A DNA stretch of 64,000 bases from Ornithodoros turicata (taxonomy: Eukaryota > Arthropoda > Arachnida > Ixodida > Argasidae), in assembly GCF_037126465.1 (NCBI RefSeq), contig NC_088206.1, positions 28,460,790 to 28,524,789 of the forward strand, read 5' to 3'. A program made the position numbers and the translations under genes. Positions 54,402-64,000 of this stretch are shown piece by piece. The notes below the pieces were generated by a model that saw nothing but the letters and a program-made list of their open reading frames with translations, made no database searches and was not told the origin of the DNA. The stretch's first letter is position 1. Every line of letters starts with the position of its first letter.

Positions 54402-55348
54402 CCAGTAAACCAAATATGTCCCAAGAATATCCTGGGGAAAAACTGAATTTGACATTTGGATATCCCAGAGATGTTCGTGAACGTCCTATTTACGTCCGTG
54501 CGACGTTCCTGGAAACAGACTTTCTTCCTCATTTTGCAGTCCGGGGGACGTCCTTTGAACGTCTCCGTTGGATATCTGGATGTGAATGGGACGTTTACCG
54601 TTTCATATCAAATTAGCTTGTATGCTGAGCACTATGCATTATTATTCAGATTTTGTTATCTGTCCACGTTTTAGAAATATTTTTGGATAAATAATCGACA
54701 TCTTTTGTTTGAGACTGGCATGCAACCGCTGTATACAGCAACGCCACGTGACCTGCGTATCCCATTGTATGGGATCCCAGGTATGGGAGACCGCTTGCAC
54801 TCGCACATACACACATGTGTTATCGAGTAAGAGCACTACCTACGGAGGCCTGTGGTGGTCTCTTTTGGCGTACTAGATGGAGCATATACTGAAATGACAG
54901 TTGTAGGAGTACTTTCAGTACGTGTACAGCGCGGTGAACTACGCTTGTAACGGTGAAGACGTCTTGGGAATTAATTAGTTTGTGTGCCAACAACGCCGGA
55001 GCATAACCGTTGATACTTTTGGCGTCCCTTTCTCACAAATATTGTGTTTTTAATTCAACCTATCTTCCATGATGTGATTACTCTGCAAATAAAGGTATAA
55101 AACCAAAATGTTTCTCGCTTTGCTTACGGCTCTCCAGTAAGCATCACGTGTCCCAGGTATGTGCGCAAAATGCCACACGGTGGGGCAATTCCTTTTACAT
55201 TATGCAGATGTCCCTGGGAGATACAATGTCCGACAATTTTCAACGTCACGTTGTGGACGTCCAAATAACGTCTGGTGGACCTCCTGGACATAGGTAACGT
55301 GTGCGACTTTTCTGGGACATCCCTGGTATATTTCTGGTTTACTGGGCA
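54402..55348. mobile_element. MITE with CCCAGTAAACCA inverted ends
   Basis: CCCAGTAAACCAAATATGTCCC at the left and the complement of CCCAGTAAACCAGAAATATACC at the right, about 20 bases of imperfect terminal repeat. Further inward, ACGTCC-rich segments (54475-54595 and 55255-55300) form a looser inverted similarity. About 950 bases, no transposase and no clear target duplication. It abuts copy 2 of the dispersed repeat. Confidence 0.65.
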
Positions 55349-55777
55349 TTGCGACGTGAGCTGGGTAGATGGGTACAACCACGGTGTTGCGTTGCCGAGC
55401 GTTGCGATCAGTGGAGCCGCGGTGGATTGGCGTCGTCGCCTAGCGGTTGCTCGGTTGAACGATGCACCGTACATTCGGAGATGGCTTCAGTGGTGCATGG
55501 GCTTGCAGAAATTTGGGATGGTATTGGTGTTACGGATTTCATGTTAACTTCGTCGTTAAAGAGAAAAAATAGAGGACGAGGAGGAAGAAGTTGGGATTAC
55601 TGAGGGGATAAGCGTGGGACGAAGAAGAAGAAGAAGAAGCGTGGTAAAGGGTGATTGGGGGAAATTGTTGTCTGTATTTCGTCATAGAAAGATGTTCCGA
55701 GAACGATAAAGTTGATCCCTGCGGTCACCTGTTTCGACTCAGGTTCTTGGGGATTCTTGCGAGTACAATTTGTAACA
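55349..55777 (+). other. Includes the BEL/Pao 5' LTR end (left limit unclear)
   Basis: The LTR must end TGTAACA at 55777, just before the primer site. A GAA microsatellite at 55621-55640 lies inside. I could not place the TG start, and there is no 3' LTR for comparison. Confidence 0.4.
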
Positions 55778-57160
55778 TGGTGCCGAAACCCGGGAGCTTG
55801 CTCTGGGACTAACGACTGGGATTGACTCGATCGATCACCCGTGGACCCGGAGATATTGGACGCATTGAACACTATCGTCGTCGGACAAAGGATGGATCGC
55901 CTGAAGGCGAAGCGAAGTGCGCGGCGAGCTCAGACAACAAGGATCGTCAACGAAGCAACAGCAGCCCTCACCGACCCGAATAGCACAGCGGAAGCCTGCA
56001 GCGCTCTCTTGGAACGCCTTGAGTCATGCAGTAAGGATCTCGGCATTCTCCACAGGGAAATCGAGTCCAATGTTACGGACGAGCACATGGAACAAGAGTA
56101 CGCTGCAGTCTTGGATTATGAGGATCGTGTGGTCCAAGCGACGGCGCTGCTCAAGGCCAAGATCAGAGGCCTGATGGGGGCTGGACAGGTCACACAGGCG
56201 ACTACGCCATCGACTGGGACGAACAGTGGGAGATCAAGCAGAATAAGGTTGCCCAAGCTACAGCTGCAGACGTTCCGTGGAGAGCTGTCACAGTGGCTAC
56301 CATTGTAGGAGCAATTCAGAGCAGCTATCCACGAAAACGACGACCTTCCGCGAAGTGAGAAGTTTCACTATTTACGGACGTTGCTGTTTGGTCCGCCGGC
56401 AGCTGCGATTGCTGGCCTGCAAGCCACAGAAGCATGCTACCAAGACGCAATCAAAATACTGGAAAGTCGGTTCGGAGACCATCGAAGGATTGAGCAGGAT
56501 CATCTTGTGAAGTTACGAAATCCGCCAATAGTGACGTCAGGAGACGACGTACTCGGACTAAGGCAGCTGTATGGCCACATGGAAAGCCACATTCGAGATC
56601 TACAAGCACTGGGGGTTTCCACGGGCACGTATGCAACGCTACTAGTGGACATTCTGCTGAAGGCACTTCCCAGCAAGATGGCCGTAGCGTATCATCGTCA
56701 GCTCGCGCACGACGGAAGGGCCGGCCAGCGGCAGGCCGCAGGATCACAGGATGACGCGGGTGAACAACGGCTCGACGGCTTCGCAACGACAGTGTCAGAG
56801 CCTGACAGGATGTTGGACTTCCTTCGAGTAGAAGTCGATAGCAGGGAAAGAACTGGAAGCATCAGCGCAAAGAAAGAGGACGCTAGTCGAAAGTCGATGA
56901 AAGATCGTCGAGGAAGAGCAGACAAGGCTGCCTGTTTTGCTGCTCCGAGAACCACGTCACGGAGGTGTGCGACGCTCGAATGGATCTTGAACAAAAGCTT
57001 CTGGCATCACAAAGTCGCTGCTTCAGGTGCACAGTAAAGGGACATCGTGCAAAGGATTGCAGGAGGAAAGTACAGTGCTCAAAGTGCAAAGGCCGTCATG
57101 TGACGTCTCTCTGTGACCGGTGGTGATGGAATGTCCCAGCGGGCAGATGGTCGTGGCTTC
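55778..57160 (+). mobile_element. BEL/Pao retrotransposon 5' part
   Basis: Primer site TGGTGCCGAAACCCGGGA at 55778-55795 is the classic BEL/Pao type. Gag follows and the element is cut at 57160 by Gypsy 3, with no protease or RT visible on the far side. Confidence 0.85.
55892..57125 (+). pseudogene. gag: BEL/Pao Gag, one stop and one frameshift
   Basis: Likely start ATG at 55892 (MDRLKAKRSARRAQTTRIV). The N-terminal coiled region is followed by LPKLQLQTFRGELSQW, the start of the DUF1759-type gag domain, broken by a TAG at 56306-56308 where related proteins have W. The same frame continues RAAIHENDDLPRSEKFHYL, LLFGPPAAAIAGLQ and YQDAIKILESRFGD to about 56935. A -1 base there shifts into three zinc knuckles: CSENHVTEVC, CFRCTVKGHRAKDC and CSKCKGRHVTSLC. 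Ends just before Gypsy 3. Confidence 0.88.
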
Positions 57161-57328
57161 TGTCAGCGACAGGGGAAGACGAGGACGATACGGCGGGGCT
57201 CGTGAGAGCGCGACGAACGTTTTTTGGGATCTTTTTTCGTTTTCAGCCGGTCGGACGGCCGCGGCTCTGGAATAAACGTTGATTTTCTTGTGTTTTCCCT
57301 AATCACGGTCTCGACTACGTTACTAACA
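57161..57328 (+). repeat. Gypsy 3 5' LTR (168 bp)
   Basis: Contains AATAAA at about 57271 as a likely polyadenylation signal. Confidence 0.92.
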
Positions 57329-58667
57329 TGGCGACGAGGAGTCACCGTAACCTGCGAAGCACAACGGCCAACGGCGACGACGAGACTCCGGAATCTCAAA
57401 CCAGTTCGCCAAGCGACGCGACTCCGGAATCTCAACCCAGTTCGGCAAGTGGAACCGACCCAGCGTTACTCGGCGTGCTGACTCAGACTATGTCGGCGCT
57501 GACACAACTGTTACAACGACAACAGCTAACACCGACATCGATATCCGTAACCACGGCGCCCGACTTAACGTCCACTTTACCCCTCTATCATGGCAAGGAC
57601 GAAGACTCTTTCAAGGAGGACTGGAGGAACGCCGTGGAATCGATGAGAGACTGATCTCGATGGTGTGACAGCACTACACTCAGTGCTGCTATATCACGTC
57701 TCCGCGGACGAGCTCTTCAATGGCACAAAACGGAAGATTCGAAAATGTCGGAATGGAAAACCTGGATCGAAGCATTGGAAAAAGAATTCGACAAACCACT
57801 CTTATTCCGACAGTGGTGCGACTCAGACGACAACAACCCAATGAGACCATTGCTGATTACCTCTACGCACGCCTCCAAAAAATCAAACGAGCTAAGTACA
57901 AGCTATCAGATCAAGACGTTGTAGACTGGCTCATCGACGGAGTGGCAAACATCACTCACAAACCAATACTATCTGCCTTCCACGCTTTACGTGGCGGAAC
58001 GGCACATGACCTGACTGAGTACGCCAAGGAAATCGACAGCCAGTTTGTACGCGCAAACACGACGACGTTCGACACAAAAAACGGACAGGACGGACGACCA
58101 GTTCATCATTCTCAACTGCCCCTTGGTGCATTCACACCGCACTCAATCATGGAGCCTAATACCAGTGATCGACCGACCAGCGGACGACTACCACATGACA
58201 TGTGCGCAAGATGCCTAAAAACGGGTCATCGAGCTAGGGACTGTCCCTTGCCAGACACGAGAACTGAACAACAAAAGGCCGCAGCGTTTCAACGACGGCA
58301 AAGTCGAAAGAGTCACGCAGCGACACAACAGAACAGCCACACACTGAAACCAGTCAACAACAACGTAATGGCTCTTCCAAATCGCTTAGCAGATGCAATT
58401 ATGTTGCCTGCGCTGGTAAACGGAGCGAAAACTCACGCACTGTGGGACAACGGATCAGCGTTAACGCTCGCCTCAAGATCCTTTGCCACAAGCCACAACT
58501 TCAACATCGTACCCGAAACGAACGTAACACTTCGAGGACCATTCGGAGAACCCAAACAACCAGCGGGGACGACCCAAGCCACAATTGCCATCGGAGCAGC
58601 AAAAGCAACCCTTCCGTTGCATATTGTCGACGCCCTCCCACAGGATGGCATTGTCGGTCTAGATTAG
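57328..58667 (+). pseudogene. gag: Gypsy 3 Gag and protease
   Basis: Starts at ATG 57328, inside the LTR/primer-site junction. The N-terminal frame stops at 57654; the capsid text resumes in other frames and is open again from about 57720 (KWQRRQ-like helix replaced, then PNETIADYLYARLQKIKRAKY). CCHC knuckle CARCLKTGHRARDC at about residue 160 of that segment. The protease site reads ALWDNGSALTLAS, with N in place of the usual T/S of DTG/DSG, then PQDGIVGLD and a stop at 58667. The frame change and the DNG make the protease unlikely to work. Confidence 0.82.
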
Positions 58668-60567
58668 AGAAAGGCCATACAGTACGATTACATCGACAGA
58701 TGCGGTGACCACGAGCATTCCATCGAGTGGATATCTAAACGCGAACCTAGCCCCCACCCTCCCAACACCACGTCACCAACTACATCACCGCAGTACCATT
58801 CATCCTTCAACTACATTTTCGCCACCAGAACGACAACGCAGGAAACAACCCCTAAAACTATCACGACAAAACGTGAGGTGACCGTATTCGGTTCCTCGGG
58901 CCAAACTCTCGCAGACAACGAAAAAACGGACAGCGCTCGCCCGCAAGAACCGCCAGTTCTCCCGACGACGGAGCACATCCACGAATCCATACGCAGACTA
59001 AAAAATCATTGTGACATCGACAACAGGGAGTTCAATGACCTAAAGAGCATCCTTCTGCGGAACAGCAGCGTGTTCACAAAACCAGATGACGAATGGGGAT
59101 TTTGCTCAGACACTGAACACATAATCGAGCTGACCGACTCGACACCAATCCACATGCAGCCCGACACAACAACGGATTCCAATAGAGATTTCATACGCAA
59201 AGAAATTGCGGAATGGCAACGTCGAGGAATCGTCCGCCCATCACGCTCGCCGTACTCATCCCCGGTGCTCATTGTAGAGCAGCCGCAACATGAAACGACG
59301 CCACGACGACTATGCGTGGATTACAGATTTCTGAACGCCAAAACTAAACCGAGAGCGTACCCAATGCCGCGCGTCGACGATCTTTCGCGACGGACATCTG
59401 GATTTAAATTTTACACAAAGATGGACATAAAAAAAGCCTTTCTCAATATACCACTACGAGACGAAGACATACAAAAAGCAGCTTTCGTCACTGAAGACCG
59501 CTACGAACCCTTCGTATGCTTTTTGGACTCATGACCGCACCAGCAACAATGCAAGCAGTCATGAATGATGGACTTGGAGAACTTGTAGACACCGGAAAAG
59601 TAGTTGTATATATCGACGACGTCTGCATCTTCACCAACGACGTACACGAGCACCTTGAGCTCGTCGACAAGACTCTACAGACGATTATCAACCTAGGACT
59701 ACGCATTGAAATGAGGAAATGCGTCTTTCTCGCAAACAGCATCCCATTTCTTGGATTCATCATATCACAGAAGGGAACAGCAATCGACCCAGACAGGATA
59801 TCAGCTATCCAGAAGTACGAAAAACCACGCTCGAAGAAAGAAATACGCTCATTTCTTGGATTCACATCACATTACCGGAAGTACATACAGAACTATACGC
59901 CAAAATCGCAAGACCACTCACACAACTCACTAAGAAGGATTCCCTTCTAACATGGACATCTGAGTGTGAAGAAGCACTACAAACTCTGAAGAGACAATTA
60001 ACGCAACCACCGATTCTCGCATGCTTCAACCTCGAACTTCCTACCCAGGTCCACGTAGACGCCTCACAGATAGCTTTCGGCGCTGTCTTAACCCAGCTAC
60101 ACCGCCACACAACCCGTGTTGTGGAATACGCGAGTAAGAAAGTTCCCGACTCGGATCAGCATAAGCATTCCACGGACCTCGAAGCTACAGCCGTATACTG
60201 GGTAGTCACTGAACACTTTCACAAATACCTACAGGGATTACCTCATTTTGATTTATTCACAGACAACTGGGCTGTAGCAAACCTGATGTCCAAGAAGAAC
60301 CCAAATCGACGATTTGTGCGAATCATCCTCGATTTGGCATCGTATCACTTCACGATTAAGCACACATCCGGCAATTCACACGTCCCAGCGGACACGTTGT
60401 CGCGAATCCTCGCACCCGTCAACAATGTGTTCGTCCTGCGAGCAGAGGACTCGAGATTAACCAATGCTCAACGCAACGACCCGTCCTTAAAAGACATCAT
60501 CGAGCGACTCGGAAAGATACGGAAAGAGCCGCCCCGACGAACTACAGACTCGTCAACCAGATGCTAA
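58668..60567 (+). pseudogene. pol: Gypsy 3 RT and RNase H
   Basis: Three overlapping frames hold one RT-RNase H. The first (58878-59534) has LCVDYRFLNAKTKPRAYPMP and KFYTKMDIKKAFLNIPL. The second (59516-59950) has LMTAPATMQAVMNDG and VVYIDDVCIFTND (catalytic YIDD). The third (to 60567) has VHVDASQIAFGAVLTQ, LFTDNWAVANLM and VPADTLSRIL, the RNase H. Frameshifts at about 59515 and 59880. It would copy element RNA into DNA. It joins downstream to integrase in another frame at about 60561. Confidence 0.85.
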
Positions 60568-61856
60568 TGCACGTTACATCAAAAGACGACAAAGAGATTT
60601 TACGTGTTGAAATCCCAGCATGCTTGCGACAAGCTGTGCTCGAGTGCTATCACGACCAAGACGGACACGCCGACTGTACAAGAACTTTGACGAAAATTCA
60701 GCGACGGTACCACTGGAAACACATGGTGAAAGACATCACGGAATACGTAGCAGCATGCGAGACCTGTGCCAGGTACAATGCGCCGATCGGAATTCAACGA
60801 CGGACTCTGCATCCTCGGTACCCACCCAAAGTTCCGTTTGAGCAACTTGCTTTGGATCACGTCGGACCAATCAACACGGCAGACCCAAACCGTTACTTCA
60901 TTACAGCCATCGACACGACAAACAGATACATCATCACTCGAGCCGTACCTGATAAGTCGACGGAACATCTGCTCAAGTTCCTCGAAGAAATCATTTACAC
61001 TTTCGGCAATCCTAGAACCGTAATCACCGACAACGACAAAGTAATGGTATCGAAATCCGCAACAAAATATCCCACAGAGAGGCATATCAAGCATGTTTTA
61101 TCCATACCATACGCTTCGGACACGAACGGACTTGTGGAACGCGCCAATGGAAAGATCCTCTCAGCTCTGCGTAAAAACATCGGCGTAGACACGGACCATT
61201 GGAGTAAATACTTGAAGCAAACGACATTCCAAGTCAATTGCCAAAAACACGTTGGACTAGACACATCACCCTTCGAACTCTTGTACAACTTCACACCCCG
61301 AAAGACATTTGACAATTACCTGGACATCGACTCGCCAGATGACATTCCTGACGCGGAACAATTACGAGACGACGCCAACGACGCACTGACGAAGTACCTC
61401 ACCGACATGAAACGGTCTTACGATACTCGACACCGTACGCCTCATTTCGATATCGGTGAGAAGGTGTGGTACACCACCGGCACCCGCGAAACCAAATTGG
61501 AGCCACTGTACAACGGCCCTTACACAATAACGGATATCGTCAACGGCCAATACTCCATTGAACAAAACATCGGAATCGGCCTGAAAAGTACCCGTACAGC
61601 GACATCCACGCAGCTAAAACGCTTCAACGAACCACCCGATCTCGACAACGTTTTCGACATACCAACCATATTAACTCACGGAGCGGACAATGCAAACAAC
61701 AGAAACCACGCCACCCCGGACGTGACTATAGCGACGTGCATCACGCAACGCCACCACCTTCTGCCCCACCCGGACCGACACGACGTGTACGACGACGACC
61801 AGCATGGCTGGACGACTACGTCACTAACGATGATGAAACTGATGAAACTAGAGTGA
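60561..61856 (+). CDS. Gypsy 3 integrase
   Basis: 431 residues without stop. HHCC domain: CYHDQDGHADCTRTLTKIQ then CETCARYN. Core acidic residues in LALDHVGPIN, VITDNDKVM and LVERANGKIL. C-terminal segment has FDIGEKVWY and LYNGPYTITDI, a GPY/F-like block. A 70-residue His/Asp-rich tail follows. Preserved while RT is broken, which is consistent with recent decay. Confidence 0.9.
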   Translation: MLMHVTSKDDKEILRVEIPACLRQAVLECYHDQDGHADCTRTLTKIQRRYHWKHMVKDITEYVAACETCARYNAPIGIQRRTLHPRYPPKVPFEQLALDHVGPINTADPNRYFITAIDTTNRYIITRAVPDKSTEHLLKFLEEIIYTFGNPRTVITDNDKVMVSKSATKYPTERHIKHVLSIPYASDTNGLVERANGKILSALRKNIGVDTDHWSKYLKQTTFQVNCQKHVGLDTSPFELLYNFTPRKTFDNYLDIDSPDDIPDAEQLRDDANDALTKYLTDMKRSYDTRHRTPHFDIGEKVWYTTGTRETKLEPLYNGPYTITDIVNGQYSIEQNIGIGLKSTRTATSTQLKRFNEPPDLDNVFDIPTILTHGADNANNRNHATPDVTIATCITQRHHLLPHPDRHDVYDDDQHGWTTTSLTMMKLMKLE

Positions 61857-61915
61857 CTAAATTGTGACTTGAGTGATAAAATTGCGAGGACGCAATTAAT
61901 CGCCAGCAGGGGGAG

Positions 61916-62084
61916 TGTCAGCGACAGGGGAAGACGAGGACGATACGGCGGGGCTCGTGAGAGCGCGACGAACGTTTTTTGGGATCTTTTTTCGTTTTCG
62001 GCCGGTTGGACGGCCGCGGCTCTGGAATAAACGTTGATTTTCTTTTGTTTTTCCCTAATCACGGTCTCGACTACGTTACTAACA
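61916..62084 (+). repeat. Gypsy 3 3' LTR (169 bp)
   Basis: About 98% identical to the 5' LTR by eye (three substitutions, one T insertion). Confidence 0.92.
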
Positions 62085-62355
62085 CCTCACGCTAGGACGG
62101 TGCCGGTAGAACTGCCGTGCCAGCGCCGTAGCACGTGGCAGCAGAGGCACGACTTCGTCATCACACACGGGCCGCCACAATTGCACGTTGTACTGTGAAT
62201 TGCAATTGTGCAATCGAAACGACGACGCGGGCGTAATCGGTGTGTAGTTTCGGAATTGAAATTTTAGTGGTAGGTGGCTGGATTCAGTTTTTTTTTGTGT
62301 TTTTTACATTGCTTTGCAATACGCCATGTTGGAATACGAATAGACATTATTACTA
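62085..62355 (+). other. No gene recognised (right flank of Gypsy 3)
   Basis: Could include the continuation of the interrupted BEL element, but no BEL motif is readable. Confidence 0.4.
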
Positions 62356-62365
62356 TGTGCCTGCG

Positions 62366-63170
62366 TCATGGAGGAAGGAAACACAAGGAGCGGCCCCTCC
62401 GACAGTTTTCTATCGGGATGAGCGTAGCCGGCCTCGCATTGCATTCTGGGATGCTCCTGTCTACCACGTGACCGCTCAAGTGACCCTCCAGACAGCATGG
62501 CTCCAGCATAGCAGACGACGCGAGCTGTAGTTGTGTCGCAGTTCAGATGGCAGTATTACGTTGAACGCGTGCTTGCACTTCATTTCTGTGTGTTCGAATG
62601 TTTACTGTTCTATTAGAAGACAAGTCACACTGTGCAGAATGCAAAAGGAGTACGCCGGACCGGAAACATCACGTGTGGCAACGGTTACTTCCAACGTATG
62701 TACTTTTCTTGACTAAGTGGTAAAGAATGCCGTCCCATTAATCTGATTTGTACAACAACAGAAGATATGAAATGAATCTGCGGCAGAGTTTGAGGTCCGA
62801 AATGAACAATTCAAGATGACTCGAAGACACACGGGCGACTAAAGCAAGTTACCGTGTACTTACGAACAAAACGCGTTCCCGTGACAGAGCTGCTTTCAAT
62901 TCAACGAGAGCCGCAGCAGGGACAGGAACACATTACCATACGTCGTTTTTACGACGGTGTTCACATTTTCACAATAAATTACTTTCAAAAAGCAAAATCA
63001 TACGGAGAGCAGCGCGAGAAACAAAGCCTTACAAAACCGAAACTTTAGAGGGGATCACGTGGTGGACAGGAAGCAATGGCGATTTTGACTCGAGTGACCG
63101 CTAGAGGGTGGCTACGCTAGTCTGGAGGGAAGAGCCGCTCCTTGTGTTTCCTTCCTCCATGGTCTGCGTA
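62366..63170. mobile_element. Long inverted-repeat element, non-coding
   Basis: CATGGAGGAAGGAAACACAA GGAGCGGC at 62367-62395 is exactly complementary to 63137-63164 (about 28 bases). Inner segments AGCGTAGCC and CACCACGTGA also recur in reverse (62430/63105; 62465/63055). About 800 bases, no transposase and no duplication found. Confidence 0.65.
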
Positions 63171-63406
63171 CACGTTTCCCATTTGCAAATATCGTGAGTA
63201 CGAAACTTGTGCTTGCTATGTTCCGCTAAATCCAGACTAACTGCCCGTGCGGTTTGAACGGGTCTGAGGTGCGATGATGGAGTGGTCTCTGCGTCTGCCG
63301 TGGAAATTTGGATTGAATGTAATTGAACCGATGTATTCCGGAATCCGCTTTTCAGTCTTGCAATTCAGGTGAGTTGTTTTCGGCTAGCATCCATGTCCCG
63401 TTTGTC

Positions 63407-63557
63407 CAGGGGCAGATTTAAGGGGGCGACTGCCCCCCCCCCCCCCAATACGGCTGTGTTCCTGTGTACGCTATCTCCTGGATGATGTTGTGCCGTAAAG
63501 CACGAAATTTCCTTAAGACCGCTCCCCTCCCCCATGACACCCTTAAATCCGCCCCTG
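63407..63557. mobile_element. hAT MITE, 151 bp, 8-bp TSD
   Basis: Starts CAGGGGCAGATTTAAGG and ends with the complement of CAGGGGCGGATTTAAGG (one mismatch in 17). The flanks CGTTTGTC (63399-63406) and CGTTTGAC (63558-63565) match at 7 of 8 positions. Contains a C15 run (63434-63448). No coding potential. Confidence 0.85.
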
Positions 63558-63565
63558 CGTTTGAC

Positions 63566-64000
63566 TGATTTCATGCCACACGAGCGACTCTCCCTTGTCA
63601 GGTCATCTGTGTGTAGTGCGAAGCTTCAACCACAAAGAAAAGAACATACTTCAAAAATGCTAAGGCAAGATCGGTTTCGTGTAATTCTTTGTAGTTGTCA
63701 AGTTTATTCTTAACGCCTGCCCTAGTGGCCTGCCTTGCATCATCAGTTGCTCTTTTTAATGTCAGTTATGTCGAACTTCATGCTGGTGTGCATTTGCTTC
63801 GATTTTCCATTGATTTCTTCTATAGGAAGATCATAATGCACGGCACATGAGGCGCAGGATTCAAGGGTACTGCAGAAGGATTTTAGTGCTCATGACAAAC
63901 AGCGTCTCCCCACTCTTCACATCAACAGGCTCACATGAAAAGCAGATATCTGTGCATTATTTGAGTAACGCTGTGTAACTAAGTTATATGCTAGCATTCC
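63566..64000. other. No gene recognised
   Basis: Short frames only. Confidence 0.4.

Larger units (their letters stand above)
57161..62084 (+). mobile_element. Ty3/Gypsy retrotransposon 3 (mag-like, tRNA-Ser primer)
   Basis: LTRs 57161-57328 and 61916-62084, beginning TGTCAGCGAC and ending GTTACTAACA, differ by three substitutions and one indel. The primer site TGGCGACGAGG at 57329 matches tRNA-Ser(GCU) and overlaps the gag ATG (57328). Polypurine tract AGCAGGGGGAG precedes the 3' LTR. Gag, protease, RT, RNase H and integrase are present with several frameshifts. No clear target duplication (left ...CTTC, right CCTC...). Confidence 0.93.

Noticed and set aside
57157..62088. 4-bp duplication around Gypsy 3
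   Set aside because: CTTC versus CCTC differ; not counted as TSD.

Overview
The window looks like a chelicerate, most likely tick, nuclear genome. It holds one ordinary host gene, an arginine kinase of exactly 356 residues with arthropod/Limulus-type sequence, and is otherwise packed with transposable elements: three Ty3/Gypsy elements, a BEL/Pao gag, several RNase H-bearing LINE 3' ends, one CR1/L2-type LINE, a Penelope-like relic, a P-element/THAP9 transposase, a MULE-derived fold-back, hAT and Harbinger MITEs, and tRNA-like SINE pieces. Introns follow the GT-AG rule. No bacterial, plasmid or CRISPR features are seen. The species assignment is an inference; nothing here fixes it.

Layout. 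2-2199: four exons of a P-element/THAP9-like transposase, open on the left edge, whose C-terminus runs into a LINE tail. 2176-2875: LINE 3' ends. 4205-5440: first copy of a LINE-derived dispersed repeat (the second lies inverted at 53110-54400). 6170-10690: decayed minus-strand Gypsy. 10864-11096: a short hairpin insertion with a 14-bp target duplication. 12030-20956: arginine kinase, with a 7.3-kb first intron holding a Harbinger MITE, a hAT-like element that contains a Penelope relic, and a second hAT MITE with a perfect 8-bp duplication. 22887-23303: LINE fragment.

24031-33648 is the most unusual stretch. A host-like or transposase-like gene of a family I cannot name (motifs VDFAENY, SDGAASQYKN, ATSHGK) is spread over about 9 kb, broken up by a hairpin insertion near its 5' end, a 2.4-kb LINE, a 119-bp SINE with an 11-bp duplication, and a 4.4-kb MULE-derived inverted-repeat structure that itself carries a LINE with its own 11-bp duplication and a smaller nested palindrome. 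33805-40058 is a young, almost complete Gypsy (LTRs identical where both exist, TSD ACCT, tRNA-Lys primer site, GGGAAAC frameshift site, extra ORF after integrase). 40059-53000 is gene-poor repeat-rich DNA. 55778-57160 is a BEL/Pao 5' end, cut by a third Gypsy (57161-62084, tRNA-Ser primer site). 62085-64000 holds two MITE-like elements.

Most functional relations here are parasitic: elements insert into each other, and the order of insertion can be read from interrupted frames and target duplications. Only arginine kinase is confidently a working host gene; the P-like transposase is the best-preserved class II coding unit, and the second Gypsy the best-preserved retroelement.
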